Source of the DNA: Bacillota bacterium
Lineage (GTDB): Bacteria > Bacillota > Clostridia > Christensenellales > CAG-138
Direction of reading: 5' to 3'
DNA: 64,000 bases
Assembly: GCA_023400985.1 (NCBI GenBank)
Contig: JAEXEN010000011.1
Location: 1 to 64,000 of the forward strand
Shown: piece after piece, positions 17,679 through 27,191 of the stretch
Layout: each line of letters opens with the position of its first letter
Numbering within the stretch: the stretch's first letter is position 1
The notes under the pieces: generated by a model
Databases searched by the model: none
Told to the model about the DNA's origin: nothing
Seen by the model: the letters and a program-made list of their open reading frames with translations, nothing else
Position numbers and translations under genes: made by a program

Positions 17679-18653
17679 ATGATCGAACTCAGGCATATCA
17701 CAAAAACATTCCGTGTGGCGAAGCGTGCGGGCGGGCTCAAGGCGGCGGCGAAAGCGCTTTTTAAGCGTGAGCAAACGCGCGTTCGCGCGCTTGACGACGT
17801 TTCCTTCACCATCGGCGATGGGGAAATGGTGCGCTACATCGGTCCAAACGGCGCTGGGAAGAGCAGCACCATCAAGATCCTGTGCGGCATACTTACGCCG
17901 GACAGCGGCTCCTGCGTGATCGACTCTAGAACGCCGTGGAAGGAAAGGAAGGAGCACGTCAAGCATATCGGCGTGGTGTTCGGCCAGCGCACGCAGCTTT
18001 GGTGGGACGTGCCGGTCATCGATTCGTTCGAGCTCATCCGCGATATCTACCGCGTGGAGCCCCAAACCTACCGCAAAAACATAGGTGAGCTCACGGAGTT
18101 ATTGGATCTTTCGGAGCTTATAAAAACGCCCGCGCGTCAGCTTTCGCTCGGACAAAGGATGCGTTGCGAACTGGCGGCGTCGCTTCTGCACGACCCCCAA
18201 ATACTGTTTTTAGACGAGCCCACCATCGGCCTTGACGCGGTATCCAAGATCGCCGTGCGTGATTTCATCAGGCGCGTCAACCGCGAAAAGAAAACGACCG
18301 TCGTTTTGACTACACACGACATGCAGGATATCGAGGCGCTCACCGAGCGCATCCTTCTTATCGGCAAGGGGAAGATACTCCTGGACGGTGCGCTGTCGGA
18401 GCTGAAAATGCGGAATTCCCCCTTTAAAACCGTTACGCTCACCTGCTCAAACGGGGAGTTTATGCCCGGGATGGGCGTCGCTATGAAGGAGCGCATGGAC
18501 GGCCGCGCCGTGTTCACGGTGGATACGCGGCTAACCTCCGTGTCCGACGCTATCGCCGCGCTCACAAAAAATGTGGATGTGACCGATCTTTCCGTTTCCG
18601 GCGCAAGCGCGGAGGAAATGGTGGTGTCGCTTTACGAGGAGTTCTCTATATGA
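17679..18653 (+). CDS. ABC-2 exporter ATP-binding protein
   Basis: 324 residues, resembling the uncharacterised ABC-2 ATPase group (COG4586 as I recall) that works with two different six-helix permeases. Walker A is GPNGAGKSS near residue 60, with a Q-loop (FGQRTQLWW), a signature-like LSLGQRMR, Walker B LFLDEPTIGLD and the H-loop THD. About 30 residues between the first strand and Walker A (KRAGGLKAAAKALFKREQ) form the extra basic insert of this group. ATG 17679 has GAGGAGG about 7 nt upstream; upstream codons run through the hairpin. The stop overlaps the first permease (ATGA). Substrate unknown. Confidence 0.88.
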   Translation: MIELRHITKTFRVAKRAGGLKAAAKALFKREQTRVRALDDVSFTIGDGEMVRYIGPNGAGKSSTIKILCGILTPDSGSCVIDSRTPWKERKEHVKHIGVVFGQRTQLWWDVPVIDSFELIRDIYRVEPQTYRKNIGELTELLDLSELIKTPARQLSLGQRMRCELAASLLHDPQILFLDEPTIGLDAVSKIAVRDFIRRVNREKKTTVVLTTHDMQDIEALTERILLIGKGKILLDGALSELKMRNSPFKTVTLTCSNGEFMPGMGVAMKERMDGRAVFTVDTRLTSVSDAIAALTKNVDVTDLSVSGASAEEMVVSLYEEFSI

Positions 18654-19453
18654 GAAGCTATCTGTCGATGTTTCGTATCCGCTTCCTCCACGGCCTTCAG
18701 TACCGTGCGGCGGCCCTCGCGGGCGTCGCCACGCAGTTTGCGTGGGGATTTATGACGATCCTTATGTATTCGGCATTCTATAAGGCGAACAGCGCGGCGT
18801 TTCCCATGGGTTTTCAGGCGCTTGCAAGCTATATCTGGCTCCAGCAGGCGTTTCTGGCGCTGTTTATGGCATGGTTTTTGGACGAGGATATTTTTGCGAG
18901 CATCCGCGAGGGGCATGTGGCATACGAGCTTGTCCGTCCGCTCGACCTGTATGGGGTGTGGTTTGTAAGAAATGCGGCGAACAGGCTTTCGCGGGCCGTG
19001 CTTCGCTGCATGCCCATCCTCCTCGTGGCGGCGTTTCTGCCCGCTCCCTACGGGCTCATACTGCCGCAGAGCCTGCCCGCGTTTCTATGGTTTCTTGTGA
19101 CGGCGGCCTTAGGGTATCTTGTGGTGGTGGCGTACTGCATGCTCATATATATTGCCACTCTTTACACGTTAAACCCCATGGGTGTGCGCATCGTGGCCGT
19201 TTCCATGGCGGATTTTCTCGCGGGCGGCATCATCCCGCTGCCGTTTTTGCCCGACGGCGTAAGGAAGGTGCTTGAGCTTACGCCGTTTGCCTCCATGCAA
19301 AACCTTCCGCTTTTTGTATACAGCGGAAACGTTGCGGGGACAGAGCTTCTTTATAAGACGCTTTTACAGGTGTTTTGGCTTTTTGTACTCGTGCTTGCAG
19401 GCAGGCTCTGGATAAAAGCCGCGCTCAAAAAAACGGTCGTCCAAGGAGGATAA
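18650..19453 (+). CDS. ABC-2 exporter permease 1
   Basis: 267 residues with about six membrane helices. It resembles the first permease of the three-gene exporter group (COG4587-like): a short N-terminal cytoplasmic stretch (YLSMFRIRFLHGLQYR), a long loop with a conserved YELVRPLDLY segment, then four helices. Relatives have been linked to export of viologens or unidentified compounds. It is translationally coupled to the ATPase, and the second permease starts 7 nt later. The similarity between the permeases is only in architecture, suggesting a heterodimeric membrane part. Confidence 0.82.
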   Translation: MRSYLSMFRIRFLHGLQYRAAALAGVATQFAWGFMTILMYSAFYKANSAAFPMGFQALASYIWLQQAFLALFMAWFLDEDIFASIREGHVAYELVRPLDLYGVWFVRNAANRLSRAVLRCMPILLVAAFLPAPYGLILPQSLPAFLWFLVTAALGYLVVVAYCMLIYIATLYTLNPMGVRIVAVSMADFLAGGIIPLPFLPDGVRKVLELTPFASMQNLPLFVYSGNVAGTELLYKTLLQVFWLFVLVLAGRLWIKAALKKTVVQGG

Positions 19454-19460
19454 GAGTAAA

Positions 19461-20237
19461 ATGAAGCTTTATTTGACCTATCTCGCCATCCACATAAAGA
19501 GCCAGATGCAATATAAGACCTCCTTTTTTCTGACCACGCTCGGGCAGTTTCTTATTTCGTTTTCAACGTTCTTGGGCGTGTATTTCATGTTCGAGAGGTT
19601 CCATATGGTGGAGGGCTTTACTTTTTCGGAGGTATTGCTGTGCTTTGCGGCGGTACTGATGGCGTTCTCGCTGGCGGAGTGCTTTGCGCGCGGGTTCGAT
19701 ACCTTTTCCCGCATGATCGGTAACGGCGAATTCGACCGCATTCTGGCGCGGCCGCGCAATGAGGTGTTCCAAGTGTTCGCCTCGCACATCGAGCTTTCGC
19801 GCTTGGGTAAACTTCTGCAGGCGGCCGCGGTGCTTATTTACGCCATACCTGCGAGCGGGGTAACTTGGAGCGCCGATAAAGTGCTGACGCTATTCCTGAT
19901 GATCGTCTGCGGCGCGCTCGTGTTTTCCGGGCTGTTTGTGATCTATGCGGCGCTTTGCTTCTTCACGACCGAAGGATTGGAGTTCATGAATATCCTCACC
20001 GACGGCGGCAGGGAGTTCGGCGCGTACCCGTTTTCAATCTACGGCAAAGGCGTGCTCAAATTCCTCACGTTCGTGGTGCCGCTGGCGCTGTTTCAGTATT
20101 ATCCGTTTTTGTACCTCGTGGGGAGAAGCGGGATGAAACTCTATATGCTGCTTCCGCTCGCGTCGCTTTTATTTTTGATCCCCTGTTACGCGCTTTGGAG
20201 GATCGGGCTCGGGCATTATAAGTCAACGGGGTCATAA
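19461..20237 (+). CDS. ABC-2 exporter permease 2
   Basis: 258 residues, about six helices, resembling the COG3694-like partner permease. A typical segment GEFDRILARPRN is in the first large loop, matching the LVRPL segment of permease 1 in position. AAGGAGG ends 13 nt before the ATG. With the two upstream genes it forms a complete exporter (one ATPase, two permeases). No regulator or resistance gene is attached, so the cargo cannot be named. Confidence 0.82.
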   Translation: MKLYLTYLAIHIKSQMQYKTSFFLTTLGQFLISFSTFLGVYFMFERFHMVEGFTFSEVLLCFAAVLMAFSLAECFARGFDTFSRMIGNGEFDRILARPRNEVFQVFASHIELSRLGKLLQAAAVLIYAIPASGVTWSADKVLTLFLMIVCGALVFSGLFVIYAALCFFTTEGLEFMNILTDGGREFGAYPFSIYGKGVLKFLTFVVPLALFQYYPFLYLVGRSGMKLYMLLPLASLLFLIPCYALWRIGLGHYKSTGS

Positions 20238-20297
20238 AGGCGCAAGGTTTGCGTATTTTTCACAAGCTTGTATCTGGCGCACCGGAGAAAAAACATA

Positions 20298-20560
20298 TAT
20301 AATAGCTACAATATCTGTCTGAAACTGAGAATACCGTAAAAACCCCGAAACTATCGTATGCGATTTGGGTATCCTGCCCAAACAAATAAGGCGCTGCGCC
20401 GCTACTCCACAAAATAGCGACCGCGGGCCAACAAAAAGGAGGCAAACATTCCGCTTCGGCTTGCGGTGCGGCAGTGTGGAGACCTGCCGTAAAGGGTTGT
20501 ACCCATTATTGCTTTCAAATATCGGGTAGCCCGAGAGGACAGCGCGGAGGCGCGGTCCGT
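20298..20560 (+). ncRNA. candidate structured leader RNA upstream of ugpC-type gene
   Basis: TATAAT at 20298-20303 would start a leader of about 265 nt. It contains successive short hairpins: CCGC/GCGG (451-454 with 463-466), CGGCAG/CTGCCG (469-474 with 484-489), GGGT/ACCC (494-504), TCGGG/CCCGA (522-534) and GGAC-GCGC/GCGC-GTCC (537-558) with GGAG in its loop; those numbers follow 20000. An SD-like AAAGGAGG at 20436-20443 has only an ATT codon after it. I recognise no known riboswitch consensus. A stand-alone small RNA is also possible. Confidence 0.45.
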
Positions 20561-20574
20561 CAAAGCCAAAATTC

Positions 20575-21693
<1,119 letters not shown>

Positions 21694-21713
21694 GAATTTT
21701 CAAACAAAGCAGC

Positions 21714-21750
21714 GCCCGTGCGAGTTCCTCGCACGGGCTCTGTTCTGTTT
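21714..21750. terminator. intrinsic terminator after ugpC-type gene
   Basis: Perfect 11-bp stem with a 3-nt loop and a T-rich tail on the plus strand. It also lies just past the end of the minus-strand degV gene and could serve both. Confidence 0.88.
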
Positions 21751-21761
21751 GGTTTTCGTCC

Positions 21762-22616
21762 TTAAATGGCTTTCGGTGTTTTCCTGATAAACAGGATGCC
21801 CAGCGTGTACGGCCCGCAATGGCTCGATACCGTGCAGCCCGCATGGGTCTCGATGACCTCCTCGAAATCCGCGAGGCTTTTCACGAGCTCGCGCACCCTA
21901 TCCACCGTTTCCTTCTTGCAGGCGGGATGGGTGATGAACACGCGCGTCAAATCGATATCGTCGATATCCTTGAGCTTATCCTTCACGTAGTTTTCAAGGC
22001 TGCGTTCAAAGCTGCCCTTGTACTTTTTGCCGACGGTCATTTTTCCGTTATGGACCTCGATGCAGGGCTTGAGCTGGAACAGCTTTGCGCCGAGCGCCTC
22101 CAGGCCCGTGCAGCGCCCGCCCTTATACAGGTAATCGAGCTTGTCGATCACGAAGCTTGCATCCACGCGGGGGATGATGTCTTCAAGCCTTTTTACGATC
22201 TCCTGCGCGGGGATGTTTTGTTTTGCCATCTCCGCCGCGGCATATACAACATGCCCGCTGCCGCTTGAAAGGTTTCGCGAGTCCACTACGTACACGTTGT
22301 CGAAGCTCTTTGCCGCAAGCGCGGCGCTCTGGTGACAGGAGGAGAATTCCGCGCTGATGTTGATATGGATGACGGCGTCGTAGGTTTCCGATAATTCCTC
22401 AAAAAGACGATGATATTCGTATACATTGACAGCCGCCGTCCTGCAGGTCTTCCCTTCCTGCTCCACATAGCGGAATACGTCCGCCGGCGTAATGTCCACG
22501 CCGTCGTGGAAGGTTTCCTCGCCCACAACAACAGCGAGGGGGACGAGCGTTACGTTGAGTTCTTGTAATAGCTCCGGCGTAAGGTCGCAGGTGGAATCCG
22601 CTGTGACCTTGATCAT
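21762..22616 (-). CDS. DegV family fatty-acid-binding protein
   Basis: 284 residues, full length for DegV. Family members bind a fatty acid between two domains; in several Firmicutes, FakB-type DegV proteins present it to the kinase FakA. Typical segments are the N-terminal ADSTCDL, the STS-like PxxCRTAA loop, and LYKGGRCT near the middle. No FakA kinase is adjacent, so this may be a free-standing FakB. ATG 22616 follows GGGGAG at 22624-22629 (minus strand). Monocistronic, ending toward the shared terminator. Confidence 0.88.
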   Translation of the reverse strand: MIKVTADSTCDLTPELLQELNVTLVPLAVVVGEETFHDGVDITPADVFRYVEQEGKTCRTAAVNVYEYHRLFEELSETYDAVIHINISAEFSSCHQSAALAAKSFDNVYVVDSRNLSSGSGHVVYAAAEMAKQNIPAQEIVKRLEDIIPRVDASFVIDKLDYLYKGGRCTGLEALGAKLFQLKPCIEVHNGKMTVGKKYKGSFERSLENYVKDKLKDIDDIDLTRVFITHPACKKETVDRVRELVKSLADFEEVIETHAGCTVSSHCGPYTLGILFIRKTPKAI

Positions 22617-22736
22617 GATTGTTTCACTCCCCTTCCGAATATTGCGTTACAAAAGGAATTATACAACAAAACCGCTTCCATGCAAAGCGGTCAAAAATGC
22701 TCGAAAAACAGCAAAATAATATAAATTTGATGAATA

Positions 22737-23426
22737 TTAATAGGCTATCACATTTGGCTGGAACGGCTTTACCGCTTCGGCGAACGCGCGGATCGTTTCG
22801 GGTGTGTGCGGGAGGCGCTTGAGGCGAAAAAGATCCTCTTCGCGGTAAGATTTCGGCATGCGGTATGCGTTCAATACATAGCGCGGCAGCACGGGTACCT
22901 CTTGCGCCATAGTCAGCATATCGCCTAAAAGAAGCTGAGGTATCACCGTGGTGCGCATTTCAAACGGCATTCGGGCGTCAAGAAGGAGCCTTAAAGTTTC
23001 CTTCACCCGCTCGGGGTTGGCGTTTTTCCCCGCGATCTCGCGGTAGCGGCCCCACGGAGCCTTATAGTCGAGCGCGACGTAATCGATCGCACCCGCTTTG
23101 AGCATGTCGTTTACCGCATCCGGCAGACTGCCGTTGGTATCGAGCTTTACCTTAAACCCCATGGCCTTTATGCTTAAAGCAAGCTCTTTGAGCCCGGCCT
23201 GAAGCGCCGCCTCGCCGCCACTTAACACCACCGCGTCAAGAAGACCCTTGCGCTTCTCGAGAAACGCAAGGGCAGCGCCAATTTCCATACCGATGCCCGG
23301 CCCGTGCAATATATCGCGGTTGTGGCAGTAAAAGCAATCGTAATTACAGCCCGAAAAGAAGAACACCGCGCTCAAATTCCCCGGATAGTCGAGCGTTGAG
23401 GATTTTATAAGCCCCGCGAGTTTCAC
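22737..23426 (-). CDS. nrdG: anaerobic ribonucleoside-triphosphate reductase activating protein
   Basis: 229 residues. Radical SAM activase with the cluster motif CNYDCFYC (CxxxCxxC) near residue 26 and an SGGE loop near 70. It generates the glycyl radical on NrdD with SAM and a 4Fe-4S cluster. The start is GTG at 23426, which overlaps the nrdD stop as GTGA; GAGGAAAA is about 6 nt upstream. A longer open frame reaches back into nrdD but is only an overlap. Coupling to nrdD makes a fixed operon. The annotation follows from linkage; by sequence alone it could be a pyruvate formate-lyase activase. Confidence 0.92.
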   Translation of the reverse strand: MKLAGLIKSSTLDYPGNLSAVFFFSGCNYDCFYCHNRDILHGPGIGMEIGAALAFLEKRKGLLDAVVLSGGEAALQAGLKELALSIKAMGFKVKLDTNGSLPDAVNDMLKAGAIDYVALDYKAPWGRYREIAGKNANPERVKETLRLLLDARMPFEMRTTVIPQLLLGDMLTMAQEVPVLPRYVLNAYRMPKSYREEDLFRLKRLPHTPETIRAFAEAVKPFQPNVIAY

Positions 23427-25516
23427 GAAAGATTTTCCTCGCGGATCACGTACTTCTTGCGCTCCATGTATTCTTCCTTCTTGCCGCGGTGATAGTTTTG
23501 CACCGGGCGTAGGTAACCAACCACGCGGCTCCATACCTCGGCTTCCTTGCCGCAGGAGGGGCAATGGAAATACTCGCCCGATATATACCCGTGCTCTGGG
23601 CAGACGGAGAACGTGGGCGTGAGAGAGAGGTAGGGGAGCTTGTAGTTCGTGAACGCCTTTTGTATGAGTGCCTTGGCTACACTTATATCCTTGATGCTTT
23701 CGCCCAAATAGAGGTGAAGCACCGTGCCGCCCGTGTAGAGGCTTTGGAGTTCGTCCTGCAGATCGAGCGTTTCAAAGATATCGTCGGTAAAACCGACGGG
23801 GAGCTGGCTCGAATTGGTATAGTAGGGCGTCTCCTTGCCGGCTGCGACGATATTGGGGTACTTCTCCTTGTCGAGCTTGGCGAGGCGGTAGCTGGTGCCT
23901 TCCGCGGGCGTCGCCTCGAGGTTGTAAAAGTGGCCCGTTTCCTCCTGGATGTCGGTAAGCAGCTCGCGCATATACGAAAGCGTGCGCACGGCGAAGTCCT
24001 GCCCGTTTTTCGTGGTAAGGTCTTTGTTCAAAAGGTTGATGCACGCCTCGTTCATGCCTAATAGGCCGATGGTGTTGAAGTGGTTGTACCAATATTGGCC
24101 CGTGCGCGCATGCACGTCCTTAAGGTAGTTGGCGGAATAGGGGTACATGCCTCTTGCGGTCTGTTCTTCCACAACCTTGCGTTTGATCTCCAGGCTCTTT
24201 TTGGCTGTGTGCACCATTTGGCAAAGCCGTGCGCGGAATTCCGACTCGCTGTGCGAAACATAGGCGATGCGCGGCAAATTCACCGTGACTACGCCGATGG
24301 AGCCGGTGAGGGGGTTGGAGCCGAACAGGCCGCCGCCGCGTTTGCGGAGTTCTTTGGTATCGATCCTGAGCCTGCAGCACATGGATACCGCATCCTCGGG
24401 CGATAGGTCAGAGTTGATGTAGTTGGAAAAATAGGGTATGCCGTATTTGCAGGTGATCTCCATGAACTTATCCACCACGGGGCTATTCCAGTCAAACTCC
24501 CTTGTGACGTTGATGGTGGGGATGGGGAAGGTGAACACGCGGCCCTTGCTGTCCCCCTCGAGCATCACGTCGCAAAAAGCGGCGTTGAAAAGGTCCATCT
24601 CCGCCTGAAAATCGCCGTATGTATCCTCGGTCGGCTTGCCGCAGTAGATGACCGGTTCGTCTTTTAAGGTGCGGGGTACCTTGATATCGAAGGTAAGGTT
24701 GGAGAACGGGCACTGGAAGCCTACGCGCGTGGGTACGTTGATGTTGAAGATGAACTCCTGCAGCGCCTGCTTTACCGACTTATAGTCGAGTTTGTCGTAA
24801 CGGATGAAGGGGGCGCAGTAGGTATCGAAAGACGACCACGCCTGCGCGCCGGCGGTCTCGCCCTGCGTGGTGAACGTAGAGTTGACGATCTGGCCCAAAA
24901 ATGAACGAAGATGCTTGGGGGGGCTTGATTCCACCTTGCCCGGCACGCCGCCGAAGCCGTTTGTCAGGACCTGCCTTAGATCCCAGCCCGCGCAGTAGGG
25001 GCCGAAAAAGCCGAGGTCGTGCATATGGATATCGCCCGATATATGCGCCTCGCGCACCTCCGCGGGGTATACCTCGTGCAGCCAGTACTGCTTGGTGAAC
25101 CTTTCGCGGATGTAGTTGTTCATGCCGTTGATGGAGCGCTGCGTGTTGGCGTTCTCCTTGATCTGCCAATCCTGATCGTTGAGATAGTTGGAAAACATCT
25201 CGATGGTCGCGCCTATGAGCGCGTTCGCCTCGCGCGAGGCGCGGCGCTTTTCGCGGTACAATATGTAGGCCTTGGCCGTGCGGGCGTGCCCGTTTTCGAT
25301 GAGCACCTTTTCCACGATATCCTGCACGCCTTCCACGTCGGCTACACAGTCGGGATATTTGAAGGTGGCGATCTCGCCCACCTGCGCGGCAAGCCTTTCG
25401 CTCAGGTCCCAATCGTTGCCGCCCACGGCCTGCGCCGCCTTGAATATGGCAAGCGCGATCTTCTCCTGCTTGTAGGGTACAAGCGCCCCGTTGCGCTTGC
25501 GGATCATTTTCAACAT
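23423..25516 (-). CDS. nrdD: anaerobic ribonucleoside-triphosphate reductase
   Basis: 697 residues. Class III ribonucleotide reductase, making dNTPs without oxygen. An N-terminal ATP-cone (about 1-95) carries the allosteric activity site. The C-terminus has a zinc-site region (VCPEHG...CPSCG) and the glycyl-radical loop RVVGY with the glycine near residue 667. The first zinc pair reads CxxH instead of CxxC. ATG 25516 (MLKMIRKR) is chosen because GGGAGG is 6 nt upstream; the open frame extends to 25579 without support. Two NrdR-box-like sites spaced 32 bp apart lie 87-134 bases upstream, so NrdR repression is likely. Confidence 0.96.
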   Translation of the reverse strand: MLKMIRKRNGALVPYKQEKIALAIFKAAQAVGGNDWDLSERLAAQVGEIATFKYPDCVADVEGVQDIVEKVLIENGHARTAKAYILYREKRRASREANALIGATIEMFSNYLNDQDWQIKENANTQRSINGMNNYIRERFTKQYWLHEVYPAEVREAHISGDIHMHDLGFFGPYCAGWDLRQVLTNGFGGVPGKVESSPPKHLRSFLGQIVNSTFTTQGETAGAQAWSSFDTYCAPFIRYDKLDYKSVKQALQEFIFNINVPTRVGFQCPFSNLTFDIKVPRTLKDEPVIYCGKPTEDTYGDFQAEMDLFNAAFCDVMLEGDSKGRVFTFPIPTINVTREFDWNSPVVDKFMEITCKYGIPYFSNYINSDLSPEDAVSMCCRLRIDTKELRKRGGGLFGSNPLTGSIGVVTVNLPRIAYVSHSESEFRARLCQMVHTAKKSLEIKRKVVEEQTARGMYPYSANYLKDVHARTGQYWYNHFNTIGLLGMNEACINLLNKDLTTKNGQDFAVRTLSYMRELLTDIQEETGHFYNLEATPAEGTSYRLAKLDKEKYPNIVAAGKETPYYTNSSQLPVGFTDDIFETLDLQDELQSLYTGGTVLHLYLGESIKDISVAKALIQKAFTNYKLPYLSLTPTFSVCPEHGYISGEYFHCPSCGKEAEVWSRVVGYLRPVQNYHRGKKEEYMERKKYVIREENLS

Positions 25517-25602
25517 AACTGCCTCCCTGTAGGCCCCTTGGGAAAAGGGACAATAATCCCGCCCGAACCCATCGGACATTTAAACCGGCTCTCCAGCCGT
25601 GT

Positions 25603-25650
25603 ATACAAGATATTGTGGATAAAAAAGTTTGGATTGTGAATATATAGTAG
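25603..25650 (-). promoter_or_regulatory. tandem NrdR boxes upstream of nrdD
   Basis: Two sites match the NrdR consensus core CWATATATWG at 9 of 10 positions each: CAAGATATTG (25606-25615) and GAATATATAG (25638-25647). Their centres are 32 bp apart, about three helical turns, which is the published arrangement for NrdR pairs. Confidence 0.8.
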
Positions 25651-25718
25651 CAGAGCCGCGAGGCCGATGTCAATAGGTGTTTTCCAAAATCCCCCATATT
25701 TTGCAAAAATTATAATAA

Positions 25719-25736
25719 TTCTTATTCGTATAAGAA
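25719..25736. promoter_or_regulatory. inverted repeat between nrdD and Nudix gene
   Basis: Perfect 7-bp arms TTCTTAT and ATAAGAA with a 4-nt spacer in an AT-rich stretch. It may be an operator or part of the Nudix promoter; no factor can be named. Confidence 0.35.
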
Positions 25737-25827
25737 ATATTCTTAAGATAGGGGGAACCGAACCCTTGCATTGACCGTTCCGATGCGCGGTGATAGAATG
25801 GTAAAAAAGTATCAAAAAGGAAACAGC

Positions 25828-26391
25828 ATGTCCTACATAGATGAAATTAGGGCCTATCTTCCGCAAAACGCGCAGGAGGAAGCCGATAAGCGGGAGATAT
25901 TAAACTTCATCGAGCTATATCCAAACGATGTGCTGACGCGTGAAAACCGCGTAGCGCACATCACCGCCTCGGGTTTTACCATAAACGAAAGCTGCACGAA
26001 GATATTGCTTGCCCACCACAACATCATGGGCGTATGGGCGTGGACGGGCGGCCATGCCGACGGCGAATGTGACCTTCTTTCCGTGGCGGTGCGCGAGGCC
26101 ATGGAGGAAACGGGCATCACGCACATACGGCCGCTCAAAAAAGAGATCGCCTCGCTCGATATTTTGCCCGTGTTCGGGCATACAAGGCGCGGGGTCTACG
26201 TGAGCACGCATCTGCATCTCTCGATCGCGTATCTTCTTATTTGCAGTGAAAAGGACGCGCTTACCCCGCGCAAGGGGGAAAATACCGCCGTAGACTGGTT
26301 CCCGTTTTCATACTTCATGGCGGAGCATTTCAACGCATCGGACGTATATCTGTATAACAAGCTCATCGGCAGGGCGAAGGCGTCGTTTTAA
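25828..26391 (+). CDS. Nudix hydrolase
   Basis: 187 residues. The Nudix box is present near residue 76 (GGHADGE followed by REAMEETGI), with the catalytic Glu pair EE. One residue is missing between GHAD and GE compared with the commonest form, as in the GGHCDGD-type subgroup, so the box is probably functional. The enzyme should cleave a nucleoside diphosphate linked to another group; substrate unknown. ATG 25828 has AAAAGGAAA just upstream. It is divergent from nrdD. A nucleotide-pool role is only suggested by position. Confidence 0.85.
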   Translation: MSYIDEIRAYLPQNAQEEADKREILNFIELYPNDVLTRENRVAHITASGFTINESCTKILLAHHNIMGVWAWTGGHADGECDLLSVAVREAMEETGITHIRPLKKEIASLDILPVFGHTRRGVYVSTHLHLSIAYLLICSEKDALTPRKGENTAVDWFPFSYFMAEHFNASDVYLYNKLIGRAKASF

Positions 26392-26463
26392 ATCGAAAGG
26401 GTTTACAGACCACATGTCGGAATTAAGCTTACCTCACCATGGAACCGCAGAAGGAGGCAGATT

Positions 26464-27138
26464 ATGCATACCACAAAGTCAAGGGCTTTCAGGTACCTGA
26501 GTATTCTCTTGGCTCTTATGTCTTTTGCATGCATGCTGTTCGGCTGGTTCGAGGTCGTGCCGGAGGCGCGCGCAGGGCTCACGGTTCGGCTGAATGGCGG
26601 CGACGACGCCGTGCGCGGGCTTGTGAAGGTGCTTGTCGATACGTTTAAAGTGGATATGGGATACATGGATATGGATATCTTTGTCCGCTATATCCGCCTT
26701 CTCTCCGCGGCGTTCGATGACTTTCGCGTTACGCCCTTCGAGCTTAGCGCCACCGTGGGAGAAGTCGTAAGGATATATAAGCTGATGCAGCTCAATACGG
26801 GATGGCTGGAGTTTATTTTCATCACCAACGAATCCTTCCTCGCCGTATCTGCGGTCAACACCGCCTATGTCATCGTGCTTTACGGCACGCTGTTTTACAT
26901 GTTCTGGGTATGGGCGCGCCGCTTTTACGGCAGCATAAAGGATTGCTCGACCGTACCTCTCGTAGGGCTCATACTGCTGCTTGCCGCTTCGGCTGCGGTG
27001 GTGATCATCCTGAACGGGGCCTTCGGCGGAGCGGTGCTGCGGCTTCGCTTTTGGCCGTTTCTCTCGATCGGCGTCTATGTCGGTTCCGTGGCGTCTTGGC
27101 GGATCAGCAAGAAAGGGCAAGCGGTTACTACAACTTGA
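26464..27138 (+). CDS. four-helix membrane protein of unknown function
   Basis: 224 residues. Helices near 11-30, 124-149, 162-184 and 193-212, with a roughly 90-residue loop between the first two that contains acidic MDMDIF and FELSATVGEVVR segments. I recognise no family. RBS GAAGGAGG is 6-8 nt before ATG 26464. The gene is convergent with purB and its stop codon overlaps a 50-bp perfect palindrome that ends both transcripts. Confidence 0.7.
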   Translation: MHTTKSRAFRYLSILLALMSFACMLFGWFEVVPEARAGLTVRLNGGDDAVRGLVKVLVDTFKVDMGYMDMDIFVRYIRLLSAAFDDFRVTPFELSATVGEVVRIYKLMQLNTGWLEFIFITNESFLAVSAVNTAYVIVLYGTLFYMFWVWARRFYGSIKDCSTVPLVGLILLLAASAAVVIILNGAFGGAVLRLRFWPFLSIGVYVGSVASWRISKKGQAVTTT

Positions 27139-27186
27139 AGGTATAGAAGAAAAGCGGCCCGCGGGCCGCTTTTCTTCTATACCTTC
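27137..27186. terminator. 50-bp perfect palindrome, bidirectional terminator
   Basis: 25-bp arms without mismatch and without spacer; GC-rich core flanked by A-runs and T-runs. It sits between the convergent membrane-protein gene and purB. The motif TATACCTTC repeats directly outside it at 27194-27202. Confidence 0.85.
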
Positions 27187-27191
27187 TATTT

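Noticed and set aside
20320..20360. TPP riboswitch suggested by CTGAGA and ACC strings
   Set aside because: The second conserved half of the aptamer is missing.
25828..26391. inactive Nudix box because the first Glu is shifted
   Set aside because: A one-residue shorter loop is typical for a known Nudix subgroup, and the REAMEETG part is intact.
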